In this document: one piece after another, positions 15,836 through 23,085 of the stretch | How the letters are laid out: every line of letters starts with the position of its first letter | Numbering within the stretch: the first letter of the stretch is position 1 | Origin: Pseudomonadota bacterium | GTDB taxonomy: Bacteria > Pseudomonadota > Alphaproteobacteria > Rhizobiales > Rhizobiaceae | NCBI GenBank assembly: GCA_023419535.1 | Contig: JAEZXX010000075.1 | Coordinates: forward strand, 1-25,320 | Direction of reading: 5' to 3' | DNA: 25,320 nt | Translations under genes and position numbers: made by a program | Notes under the pieces: model-generated | Told to the model about the DNA's origin: nothing | Databases searched by the model: none | The model's input: only the letters and a program-made list of their open reading frames with translations

Positions 15836-17227
15836 TTAGAAGGTGAGCTTCAGCGAGGCGCTGGCGCCGTAGACCCAGTCGTCGCCGACCGTCGCGTCGA
15901 AATAGGCGCCGTCGGACACGCGCTGCTCGCCGTCCGTCCAGTAGCCGATCAGGCCGCCGACCCGCAGCTCCGCGAAGCTCTGGCGCAACGAGATGCCGCC
16001 GGACAGGGTGTAGAGGTCGGTGTAGGTCGTGTCCGCGCCGGTCGAGACGCCGCGGTCGTAGCCGATCGCGATCGAGCCGGCGACGGTCTCGTTGAAGGCC
16101 CGGCCGACCCCGAGGCTCGCCGTGTAGCCGTCACGCCAGTTGTAGGGCTGGATGGTGGCCGAGGAGCCGAGGAGCGGGCTGGAGATCGACGAGACCACCG
16201 TTCCGTTGGTCGACCAGTCGGTCCAGCGGATGGACGCCAGCAGCAGCGTGCCTTCGGCGATGCCTGTCTGGCCCGACAGCGTGAAGCTCTGCGGGCTGGT
16301 CGCGGTGTTCAGCGCGGACGCGACCGGCAGGATGGTTCCGGCCTGCGGCACGCCGCCCGCCGGCGTCGTCAGCCCGCCGATGAGCGTGGCGCGCTGCAGC
16401 GGGGTCAGCGGCAGGAGCGGATTGGAGAAGAAGGTCGGGACCGAGACCTGCTGGCCGTTCGCCAGACGCACGAAGGCGCTGTTGGTGATCGAGACCGTGC
16501 CGTCGCCGGTGATCGAATCGTGCTCCAGTTCCGAGCGGTAGAGGCCCTGGATGCGCAAAGCGATCTCGGGCTTCTCGTAGGCGAGGCCGATCCGGTAGCC
16601 CATCTCGTAGCCGCCGCGCGAATCGACGGAGACCGCGCTCGGCAGGATGATGTTGGCGCCGAGGCCCGCCAGCAGGGGCGCCGCCGCGCCCGTGGCTGCG
16701 TTCAGATTGCGCTCGCCGAGGCTGGAGCCCTGGAAGTTGAAGTCCTCGAAGAAGATGCCGCCCAGAAGCGAGAAGCGGCCGGCCTCGGCGGTGTAGCTGA
16801 GGCGGCAGGTGGCGCCGAACTCGTTGGAGTCGAACTCGATCGTCTGGGTGCGCGAGGTGATGCCCGGGGTCGCGGGGTTGGCGAACTGCGGCAGCGCGCC
16901 GCCCGGCAGGCCGCGATAGTCGGCCTCGGCCGCGAAGCTCTCGGTGTAGTGGCCGGCGCAGGCGAAGGCCTCGCCGCCGAACATCACCGAAGCGGACGGG
17001 ATCTGGTAGTTGCCCGTGTAGTCGCCGCCGTCCACGGACACGCCGTTGACCGAGGTGAAGCCCCGGTTCGGGTTGACGTAGGTCAGGCCGGCACGCGACG
17101 AGAAATTCCCGTTCTCGAAGAGGATGTCGGTGTCGGCCGTTCCGCGCTGGAAGCCGCCCGCATGGGCCGTCGCCGTCAGCGCCAGAACGAGCGCGGTGCC
17201 GGCCGCAAGCTTCGAAAGTGTCCGCAT
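15836..17227 (-). CDS. Outer membrane protein, OmpP1/FadL/TodX family
   Basis: This 463-residue outer-membrane beta-barrel of the FadL family imports hydrophobic substrates such as long-chain fatty acids or aromatics. A Sec signal peptide (about 1-23, ending TAHA) gives a mature start GGFQRGTADTDILFENGNF, the typical N-terminal plug region of FadL-type proteins. Alternating barrel strands follow, including RLSYTAEAGRFSLLGGIFF, YEMGYRIGLAYEKPEIALRI and WTDWSTN. The protein ends LKLTF with the C-terminal Phe needed for barrel assembly. A GGGAG lies about 9 nt before the ATG. The inserted segment at about 270-330 (NGQQVSVPTFF to SPQSFTLSG) is a plausible extracellular loop. The substrate cannot be told from sequence. 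It is flanked by an upstream inverted repeat and its own strong terminator, so it is probably monocistronic. Confidence 0.92.
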   Translation of the reverse strand: MRTLSKLAAGTALVLALTATAHAGGFQRGTADTDILFENGNFSSRAGLTYVNPNRGFTSVNGVSVDGGDYTGNYQIPSASVMFGGEAFACAGHYTESFAAEADYRGLPGGALPQFANPATPGITSRTQTIEFDSNEFGATCRLSYTAEAGRFSLLGGIFFEDFNFQGSSLGERNLNAATGAAAPLLAGLGANIILPSAVSVDSRGGYEMGYRIGLAYEKPEIALRIQGLYRSELEHDSITGDGTVSITNSAFVRLANGQQVSVPTFFSNPLLPLTPLQRATLIGGLTTPAGGVPQAGTILPVASALNTATSPQSFTLSGQTGIAEGTLLLASIRWTDWSTNGTVVSSISSPLLGSSATIQPYNWRDGYTASLGVGRAFNETVAGSIAIGYDRGVSTGADTTYTDLYTLSGGISLRQSFAELRVGGLIGYWTDGEQRVSDGAYFDATVGDDWVYGASASLKLTF

Positions 17228-17367
17228 CCCCAGTCTCCCAGACCCTCAAGGTTCCCCGAGTCCCCGGCGTCGGACGCCGGACCTCCTGGACGCGACGGTA
17301 TGGGCAGTGGTCGGATTTGGAAATACGGCGCGATCGCGCGGAGAGACGATTGACGTTCTCGCGCTCC

Positions 17368-17394
17368 TTCAACGAGATCCGTCAACTCGTTGAA
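17368..17394 (-). promoter_or_regulatory. Inverted repeat / candidate operator upstream of the fadL-type gene
   Basis: Perfect 9-nt arms (TTCAACGAG and CTCGTTGAA) are separated by 9 nt. On the minus strand the spacer begins TTGACG, a good -35 hexamer, so a dimeric regulator bound here would cover the promoter. A convincing -10 at 17 nt was not seen. A second, overlapping pair (GACGTTC at 17352-17358, GAACGTC at 17392-17398) is also present. The site is about 140 nt upstream of the fadL-type start. The rest of this 273-nt gap holds the valS hairpin and a small CCGGCGT/ACGCCGG hairpin at 17264-17280. Confidence 0.5.
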
Positions 17395-17431
17395 CGTCCT
17401 CGAATTCTTTCGGAGCCCAAAAGATCGACGG

Positions 17432-17459
17432 GCTTCTCTTCCGTTTACGGAAGAGAAGC
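17432..17459 (-). terminator. Hairpin at the end of valS, likely terminator
   Basis: This is a perfect 12-bp stem (GCTTCTCTTCCG/CGGAAGAGAAGC) with a four-base loop (TAAA on the minus strand), 42 nt past the valS stop. The nearest T-run on the minus strand (TTTT, 17419-17422) comes 9 nt after the stem, so termination may be weak or the hairpin may act mainly to stabilise the 3' end. Confidence 0.6.
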
Positions 17460-17500
17460 AACCGTGGCCGGAATGTGACAGCTTTGGGTTGCTGCCGCGC

Positions 17501-20275
17501 TCAGGAAAGACGTTCGAGCGCGGCGGCCAGCGCCTCCGCCTCGGCGAGATAGGCGGCGCGCTTCTCGCGCTCCTGTTCGACCACCTCCTCGGGAGCGTTG
17601 GCGACGAAGCGCTCGTTGCCGAGCTTCTTGTCGATGCGGGCCACCTCGTCGAGCGCCTTGGCACGGGCCTTGGTCAGGCGCGCGCGCTCGGCGTCGATGT
17701 CGATCATGCCGGTGAGCGGGATCGCAAATCCCGTGCCGCCGACGAAGAGCTGGGCGGATCGGGCCGGCGCCTCCGGCGAGGCGGACACCGACTTCAGCCG
17801 CGCCAGGCGACGCAGCGCCGGGCCGTGGCGCTCCATCCGCGCGGCGGTCGCCTCGTCGGGGGCGATCGCCACCAGCTCGGCCTCCGCGCCGGCCGGCACG
17901 TTCATCTGCACGCGCACCGAGCGGATCTCGCCGACCAGCTCGATCAGCCAGTTGATGTCGGCAGCCGCCTCCGGGTCCTCGAAGGCGGCCATCGGCCAGT
18001 GCGAATGGCACAGGAGCTGCGGCCGGCTCTCGCCCGCCGGTGCGGTCAGCGCCCAGAGCTCCTCGGTCAGGAACGGCATGAAGGGATGAAGCAGCGCGAA
18101 GATGCGGTCCAGCACATGGCCGGTGACGCGGCGCGTCTCGGCCCTCTCCTCCTCCGTGCCGTCCAGGAAGACGGGCTTCGACAGCTCCAGATACCAGTCG
18201 CAGAACCCGTTCCACACGAAGCGGTAGATGGCGGCCGCCGCGTCGTTGAAGCGGTAGGCGGCGAGCGCGGCATCCGTCTCGGCGACGGTGCGCGACAGTT
18301 CGGTCGCGATCCAGCGGTTGAGCGGCAGTGCCAGCCCGTCGAGCTTCAGGTGAACGTCGTGGACCGCGCCGTTCATGCCGGCGAAGCGCGTGGCGTTCCA
18401 GAGCTTGGTGCCGAAGTTGCGATAGCCCGCGATGCGCTGCGGGTCGAGCTTCACGTCGCGCCCCTGCGCCGCCATGATGGCGAGGGTGAAGCGCAGCGCG
18501 TCCGCGCCGTATTCGTCGATGAGGTCGAGCGGATCGACGACGTTGCCCTTGGATTTCGACATCTTGGCGCCGGTCTTGTCGCGCACGAGCGCGTGGACGT
18601 AGACCGTGCCGAAGGGCTCCTCGTCCATGAAGTGCAGGCCCATCATCATCATCCGGGCGACCCAGAAGAAGATGATGTCGAAGCCCGTCACGAGAACGTT
18701 CGTCGGGTACCAGGTCTTCAGCTCCGGCGTCTCGTCCGGCCAGCCGAGCGTCGAGAACGGCCACAGCGCCGAGGAGAACCAGGTGTCGAGCACGTCCTCG
18801 TCACGGGTGATGAATCCCTCGCGCTCGGCCGGGTCCTCGGCCATCTCGCGGGCGCGGTCCTCGGTGATCGTGCCGTTCAGGACGTAGTGGGCGAGCGCGG
18901 CGGCGACGGCCGTCTCCTCGTCCTCGTCGACGAAGATTTCGCCGTCCGGCCCGTACCAGGCCGGGATGCGATGGCCCCACCACAGCTGGCGCGAGATGCA
19001 CCAGGGCTGGATGTTCTCCATCCACTCGAAATAGGTCTTCTCCCAGTTCTTAGGGACGAAGACGGTGCGCCCCTCGCGCACCGAGGCGAGCGCGGGCTTG
19101 GCGAGCGTCGCGGCGTCGACGTACCACTGGTCGGTCAGGAACGGCTCGACCGGCACCCCGCCGCGGTCGCCGTGCGGCACCATGTGGGTGTGGTCCTCGA
19201 TCTTGGCGAGGTAGCCCTCCGACTGCAGCCAGTCGACGAGCAGCGCGCGGGCGACGAAGCGGTCGAGGCCCTGGAACATGGCGACGGCGCGCTCGCCGTC
19301 CTCCTCGAAGAGTCCTTCGAGGAACTCGGCGTTGTCGCGCAGGTCGATCGTGCCGTCCGGCGCCATCACGTTGATCTGCGCCAGATCGTGGCGTCGCCCG
19401 ACCTCGAAGTCGTTGAAATCGTGCGCCGGCGTGATCTTGACCGCGCCCGAGCCCGCTTCCGGGTCGGCGTAGTCGTCGGCGACGATCGGGATCAGGCGGC
19501 CCACCAGCGGCAGCCGGGCCTTGGCGCCGACGAGGCCCGCGTAGCGCTCGTCTTCCCCATTCACCGCGATGCCCGAATCGCCGAGCATGGTCTCGGGCCG
19601 GGTGGTCGCGACCGTGATGTAGCTCGACGGGTCCTCGACGTCGTAGCGGCGGCCCTCGATGGGGTAGCGGATGTGCCAGAGGTGACCCTGGATCTCGCGC
19701 TGCTCGACCTCGAGATCCGAGATCGCCGTCAGGAGCTTGGGGTCCCAGTTGACGAGGCGCTTGTCCTTGTAGATCAGCCCTTCGCGATAGAGCTGGACGA
19801 AGACCTTCAGGACGGCGCGCGACAGGCCCTCGTCCATGGTGAAGCGCTCGCGGCCCCAATCGCAGGAGGCGCCGAGCCGGCGCAGCTGCTTAAGGATCGC
19901 GCCGCCCGATTCCTCCTTCCACTGCCAGACGCGCTCGACGAAGGCCTCGCGCCCCATCGTGCGCCGGTGCTCCTGGCGCTGCGCGAGCTGGCGTTCCACG
20001 ACCATCTGCGTGGCGATGCCCGCATGGTCGAGGCCCGGCTGCCAGAGGACGTTCTGGCCGAGCATCCGCCGATGCCGGACGAGCACGTCCTGCAGCGTGT
20101 TGTTCAGCGCGTGGCCGATGTGCAGCGAACCGGTGACGTTCGGTGGCGGGATGACGATGGAGAAGGCCTCGCCGCCCTCGCGCGCGCCGCGGCCGGCGGC
20201 GAAGGCGTCCGCCTCCTCCCACAGGGCCGCCACCCGCGGCTCGAGGGAGGCGGCATCGTAGGTCTTCTCGATCAT
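17501..20275 (-). CDS. valS: Valyl-tRNA synthetase
   Basis: This 924-residue class I synthetase charges tRNA-Val. PPPNVTGSLHIGHALNNTLQD carries the HIGH motif at 52-55, and GAKMSKSKGNVVDPLDLI carries KMSKS at 571-575. The connective-polypeptide editing domain (about 190-350) includes TTRPETMLGDSGIAVN and AGSGAVKITPAHDFNDFEVG, which deacylate mischarged Thr-tRNA. An anticodon-binding domain follows, and the last 60 residues or so form the Val-type coiled-coil arm (DAERARLTKARAKALDEVAR). The start MIEKTYDAASLEPRV is the conserved N-terminus. It has its own candidate promoter within a nested inverted repeat between popZ and valS. Confidence 0.98.
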   Translation of the reverse strand: MIEKTYDAASLEPRVAALWEEADAFAAGRGAREGGEAFSIVIPPPNVTGSLHIGHALNNTLQDVLVRHRRMLGQNVLWQPGLDHAGIATQMVVERQLAQRQEHRRTMGREAFVERVWQWKEESGGAILKQLRRLGASCDWGRERFTMDEGLSRAVLKVFVQLYREGLIYKDKRLVNWDPKLLTAISDLEVEQREIQGHLWHIRYPIEGRRYDVEDPSSYITVATTRPETMLGDSGIAVNGEDERYAGLVGAKARLPLVGRLIPIVADDYADPEAGSGAVKITPAHDFNDFEVGRRHDLAQINVMAPDGTIDLRDNAEFLEGLFEEDGERAVAMFQGLDRFVARALLVDWLQSEGYLAKIEDHTHMVPHGDRGGVPVEPFLTDQWYVDAATLAKPALASVREGRTVFVPKNWEKTYFEWMENIQPWCISRQLWWGHRIPAWYGPDGEIFVDEDEETAVAAALAHYVLNGTITEDRAREMAEDPAEREGFITRDEDVLDTWFSSALWPFSTLGWPDETPELKTWYPTNVLVTGFDIIFFWVARMMMMGLHFMDEEPFGTVYVHALVRDKTGAKMSKSKGNVVDPLDLIDEYGADALRFTLAIMAAQGRDVKLDPQRIAGYRNFGTKLWNATRFAGMNGAVHDVHLKLDGLALPLNRWIATELSRTVAETDAALAAYRFNDAAAAIYRFVWNGFCDWYLELSKPVFLDGTEEERAETRRVTGHVLDRIFALLHPFMPFLTEELWALTAPAGESRPQLLCHSHWPMAAFEDPEAAADINWLIELVGEIRSVRVQMNVPAGAEAELVAIAPDEATAARMERHGPALRRLARLKSVSASPEAPARSAQLFVGGTGFAIPLTGMIDIDAERARLTKARAKALDEVARIDKKLGNERFVANAPEEVVEQEREKRAAYLAEAEALAAALERLS

Positions 20276-20285
20276 CGTCGGGTGT

Positions 20286-20354
20286 CCGGGCGTTCGGGTC
20301 AGCTTGCCCCTGCCGTTACAGGGAAGCTTTCGAACCTGTCAACGAAACGCCCGG
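20286..20354. repeat. Nested inverted repeat between popZ and valS
   Basis: The outer arms are a perfect 9-nt inverted pair, CCGGGCGTT (20286-20294) and AACGCCCGG (20346-20354). Inside lies a hairpin of AGCTT plus CCCTG pairing with CAGGG plus AAGCT (20301-20328), with a 2-nt bulge. The candidate valS promoter sits within this structure. It could act as a popZ terminator or as an operator; there is no T-run after the outer arm. Confidence 0.5.
20315..20342 (-). promoter_or_regulatory. Candidate sigma-70 promoter for valS
   Basis: On the minus strand a perfect TTGACA (-35, 20342-20337) is followed 16 nt later by TGTAAC (-10-like, 20320-20315, four of six matches). Transcription would begin roughly 30 nt before the valS ATG. 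The -10 lies in the loop and arm of the inner hairpin described for this gap. Confidence 0.5.
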
Positions 20355-20367
20355 CGGCGCTCCGGTC

Positions 20368-21204
20368 TCAGCGGCGCCCGCCGCGCGCGACGCGCTCGAT
20401 CTCCTCACGCACCAGGCGCTCGACCAGCTTGGGCAGATTGTCGTCCAGCCAGTCCTGGAGCATCGGGCGCAGCATCTCCTGCGCCATGTCCTCCAGCGAG
20501 CGCAGTTCGCCCTCGCGGATCGCCCGCGCCAGCTCGTCGAAGGAGGCCCCGACCAGTTCGCCCGTCCGCCCCGAGACCAGCGGCAGGCCGCCGCTCCGCG
20601 CCTCGTCCGCGGCGTCGTCGAGCACCGCGTTGCGGAAGTCGTGCATGCGGGGGCTGTCGCTGTTGGCGGGATTGAAGGGCGCGGCCGGAGCCTGCGTGCC
20701 GGCCGCAGGCTCCCCGCCCCGGTCGAGGCCCTCGGCCTTGGCTTCGAGCTCCTTCAGGAGGTCGGCAGGCAGGTTCTGCATGGCGCTCTCCTTCGAGGCG
20801 TGCGTCGCGGCGCCGGGCACTGCGGGCGCGGCTTCGGCCGCGGACTTCTCGCGCTCCGGCGCGATCGCGGAGATGGCCTCGTCGAGCGTCGGCCAGTCGC
20901 CGAAGGCCTCGGCCTCGAACTCCTCGCGAAGCCGCCGGGCGAGGTCGTCCTCGTCGCGGGGCGAGAAGATCTCGGGCGAGCGCGGAGCCGGCTCGCTCGG
21001 ACGCTCGACGCCCCGCTCGGTCGCCACCCGCAGGACCGGCGCCGCGTCGGCCGAGGGCCGCAGCCGCGAGATCGGGCTCGGCGGCCCCTGCTCGGCCTTC
21101 GCCGTCTCCGCAGCGGGACGCTCGTCGCTGCTCTCGATGATGCGCCGGATGGATGCCAGGATCTCGTCCATCGAGGGTTCCTGCGCAGCGCTGGCTCTCG
21201 TCAT
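20368..21204 (-). CDS. popZ: Cell pole-organising protein PopZ (DUF2497)
   Basis: This 278-residue protein has the PopZ layout. A short conserved N-terminal helix, EPSMDEILASIRRIIE (about 9-24), is known to bind client proteins. An acidic, Pro/Glu/Ala-rich disordered middle follows. The C-terminal oligomerisation region (about 235-275) reads LEDMAQEMLRPMLQDWL, then DNLPKLVERLVREEIERV. In alphaproteobacteria PopZ forms the polar matrix that anchors the chromosome origin through ParB and recruits cell-cycle regulators. Its place between tolC and valS agrees with the position of the gene in related genomes. The middle region is longer than the short linker of Caulobacter PopZ. The start is the ATG at 21204; no strong alternative is present. 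Three GANTC sites lie upstream. Confidence 0.9.
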   Translation of the reverse strand: MTRASAAQEPSMDEILASIRRIIESSDERPAAETAKAEQGPPSPISRLRPSADAAPVLRVATERGVERPSEPAPRSPEIFSPRDEDDLARRLREEFEAEAFGDWPTLDEAISAIAPEREKSAAEAAPAVPGAATHASKESAMQNLPADLLKELEAKAEGLDRGGEPAAGTQAPAAPFNPANSDSPRMHDFRNAVLDDAADEARSGGLPLVSGRTGELVGASFDELARAIREGELRSLEDMAQEMLRPMLQDWLDDNLPKLVERLVREEIERVARGGRR

Positions 21205-21281
21205 CGATCGGCTCCGCCTGTGCCTGCAGCATCGACCCGAGAATCGGCGAGCCGGATGCGTGGACTTCGAAGGTTGGAGCG

Positions 21282-21310
21282 GCCCTCGGGCGTTCGAACG
21301 AACGCAGGGC
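21282..21310. repeat. Hairpin in the popZ upstream region
   Basis: GCCCT plus GCGTT pair with AACGC plus AGGGC around a CGAACG loop, with a 3-nt bulge (CGG); the centre is also a CGTTCGAACG palindrome (21291-21300). It lies about 80 nt upstream of the popZ start in the 258-nt tolC-popZ gap. That gap also holds a GC-rich imperfect hairpin just after the tolC stop (about 21427-21457), followed on the minus strand by an AT-rich GTTAATTT. This latter hairpin may be the tolC terminator. Confidence 0.4.
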
Positions 21311-21462
21311 GCTCCGGCGATCCGCCGACCGCCGGCGAATCATCTCTCCGAGGCTAGCGGCAAAGCGGGCCGCACTGAATCCCTCCCAAGCCCTTGGCGG
21401 GGCCTGTTCACCGGAAATTAACGGACCTGTGGCGCGCCGGCCCGCTCGGGCGCCAGGTTCGA

Positions 21463-22911
21463 CTACCGCCCGTCGGGCGTGCGCAGGCCGTGCCACTTGT
21501 CCTCGACCTGACGGTAGTGCTCGTCCGGGTCGTAGATGTCGACAGCGAGCGCCAGCTGCACCGCGTCCATGCGGCCGATGGCCGACAGGAGCTGGTAGGC
21601 CGCGACGATGACGTCGCGCTGGGAGCCGGCGAGCAGCACCTGCGCCGAGATCACGTCGGCGCGCGCGTTGAGGACATCGAGCGTGGTGCGCTGGCCGACC
21701 GAGCGCTCCTCCGTCACGCCGCCGAGGGCGAGCTGGGCGGCGGCGAGCTGCGCGCGGTAGCCGGTCACGTTGGCCTCGGCCGCCCGCAGCTGGGCGAAGG
21801 AGGAGGCGACGAGCGCGCGAACCTGGTCGCGGGCGAGGTCGACCTCGATCCGCCGCTGGCCGAGGAGTTCCTTGGCCTCGCGCACCTGCGAGGCGTTCAG
21901 CCCGCCCTGATAGATCGGGATCGTCAGCTGCGCGCCGATCGTCGCAGACACCTGGTTCTGCGTGTTCACGTTCGGGCGCACGCCCGGCAGGTCGTCGAAG
22001 CCGCCACCGCCCCCGCTCGAGCCGCCGCGCGTCTCGTTCAGCGCGTAGACGTTGTCGACCGAGCCGGTGATGCGAAGCTCGGGCAGAAGCGAGCCCTCGG
22101 CCGCCTTCACCTGGAAGGACGCCGCCTCGACCGCGAAGAGCTGCGCCTGGATGGCGGGATGCTCGGCCTGCGAGATCTCCAGCGCCTGCGCGATGGAGCT
22201 CGGCATCAGGTTCTCGGGCGGGCGCACGGGGGCCGAGAGGGCGCCCGGCGGATCGCCGACGACGTCGAGATAGTTGGCCTCGCTGACCGCGACCTGCGCG
22301 AGCGCGGAGTTCAGGAGCGCCGTCGCCAGCGCCTCCTGCGACTGGGCCTGCGCCACGTCGGTGCGCGTTCCCTCGCCCACCTCGAAGCGGGCGTCGGCGG
22401 CGCGGACCTGCTCGCGGACCGCTTCGAGGTCCTGCCGGCGGAACTCGGCGACCTGCCGGTCGCGGCGCACGTCCATATAGGCGGTGACCGCCTCCAGAAG
22501 CACGTTCTGGACGGTGTTGGCGAGGTTGGCTTGCCCGAAGCGGACCTGCGACTGCGCGGACATGACGTTGTTGGCGGTCTCGAAGCCGTCGAAGATCAGC
22601 TGGTTGATCTGGATGCCCGCCGAAAGCGTGTCGGTGCGGCCGCGCTGGTTCGGCAGATTGTCGCCGAAGGTGGTGCGGGTGCGCTGGGCCTGGGCGCCGG
22701 CGCTGCCGGTCACGAAGGGGCGCATGGCGGAGCGCGCCTGCGTCACGCCCTCGTCCGTCGCCCGCTGGCCCGCGCGGGCCACGTTCAGGCTCTGGCTGTT
22801 GGCGTAGGCCTGGGCCATCGTCTCGCGCAGGGTCTGGGCCTCCGCGCCCGCCTGCCCGAGCCAGAGAAGGCCGAGGCCCGCGACCGTCGATGTCAACCAG
22901 CGGTTATGCAT
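21463..22911 (-). CDS. tolC: TolC-family outer membrane efflux/secretion channel
   Basis: This 482-residue trimeric outer-membrane channel partners with RND/ABC pumps and type I secretion systems. A signal peptide (about 1-25, ending GAEA) is followed by QTLRETMAQAYANSQSL, the usual first helix of the mature protein. Two homologous halves of long alpha-helices with beta strands follow: NQLIFDGFETANNV for the first half, TIPIYQGGLNASQVREAKE for the second. EERSVGQRTTLDVLNARADV is the classical C-terminal-half signature. A Gly/Ser-rich insert (GGSSGGGGGFDD, about 285-297) lies near a probable extracellular loop. It has its own candidate promoter and a palindrome-rich leader. The gene downstream of a PCMT-family protein and upstream of popZ fits rhizobial order. 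Confidence 0.95.
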   Translation of the reverse strand: MHNRWLTSTVAGLGLLWLGQAGAEAQTLRETMAQAYANSQSLNVARAGQRATDEGVTQARSAMRPFVTGSAGAQAQRTRTTFGDNLPNQRGRTDTLSAGIQINQLIFDGFETANNVMSAQSQVRFGQANLANTVQNVLLEAVTAYMDVRRDRQVAEFRRQDLEAVREQVRAADARFEVGEGTRTDVAQAQSQEALATALLNSALAQVAVSEANYLDVVGDPPGALSAPVRPPENLMPSSIAQALEISQAEHPAIQAQLFAVEAASFQVKAAEGSLLPELRITGSVDNVYALNETRGGSSGGGGGFDDLPGVRPNVNTQNQVSATIGAQLTIPIYQGGLNASQVREAKELLGQRRIEVDLARDQVRALVASSFAQLRAAEANVTGYRAQLAAAQLALGGVTEERSVGQRTTLDVLNARADVISAQVLLAGSQRDVIVAAYQLLSAIGRMDAVQLALAVDIYDPDEHYRQVEDKWHGLRTPDGR

Positions 22912-22917
22912 ACGTCA

Positions 22918-22936
22918 CCCCTCGCGTCGCGAGGGG
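22918..22936 (-). promoter_or_regulatory. Palindrome covering the tolC ribosome binding site
   Basis: CCCCTCGCG and CGCGAGGGG form a perfect 9-nt inverted repeat around one base. On the minus strand the right arm contains GAGGGG, the likely Shine-Dalgarno sequence, ending 6 nt before the tolC ATG. If the mRNA folds, the ribosome binding site is paired. Confidence 0.65.
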
Positions 22937-22944
22937 CATGGAAT

Positions 22945-22956
22945 GGTCGGCCGACC
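22945..22956. repeat. Perfect 12-bp palindrome in the tolC leader
   Basis: GGTCGGCCGACC is a perfect palindrome, 34 nt upstream of the tolC ATG and between the tolC promoter and its ribosome binding site. It is a candidate operator for a dimeric regulator. No regulator gene lies adjacent. Confidence 0.5.
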
Positions 22957-22976
22957 GGCGAACCATCCGCGACGCA

Positions 22977-22988
22977 CCATCGCGATGG
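22977..22988. repeat. Second perfect 12-bp palindrome in the tolC leader
   Basis: CCATCGCGATGG is a perfect palindrome 20 nt further upstream. Together with 22945-22956 and 22918-22936 it makes three dyads within 71 nt. A partial direct repeat of ACCATC-GCGA is also present at 22962-22972. Confidence 0.5.
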
Positions 22989-23040
22989 GAGTGATGACAC
23001 GAAGCCCAACGCCGCGCCAGCGTTTTACAAACACGCCTGC

Positions 23041-23069
23041 ATGTTATGCGATGCCGATGTGCTTTCCAA
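23041..23069 (-). promoter_or_regulatory. Candidate sigma-70 promoter for tolC
   Basis: On the minus strand TTGGAA (-35, 23069-23064) and TAACAT (-10, 23046-23041) are spaced by 17 nt, each matching four of six consensus bases. The segment is notably less GC-rich than its surroundings. It lies just after the stop of the upstream methyltransferase gene and would give a leader of about 120 nt. Confidence 0.5.
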
Positions 23070-23085
23070 ACGACACCTTAAGATT

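Noticed and set aside
17390..21421. A 1343-codon open frame on the plus strand opposite valS and popZ
   Set aside because: Same cause: long antisense openness produced by high GC at third codon positions. valS and popZ explain the interval completely.
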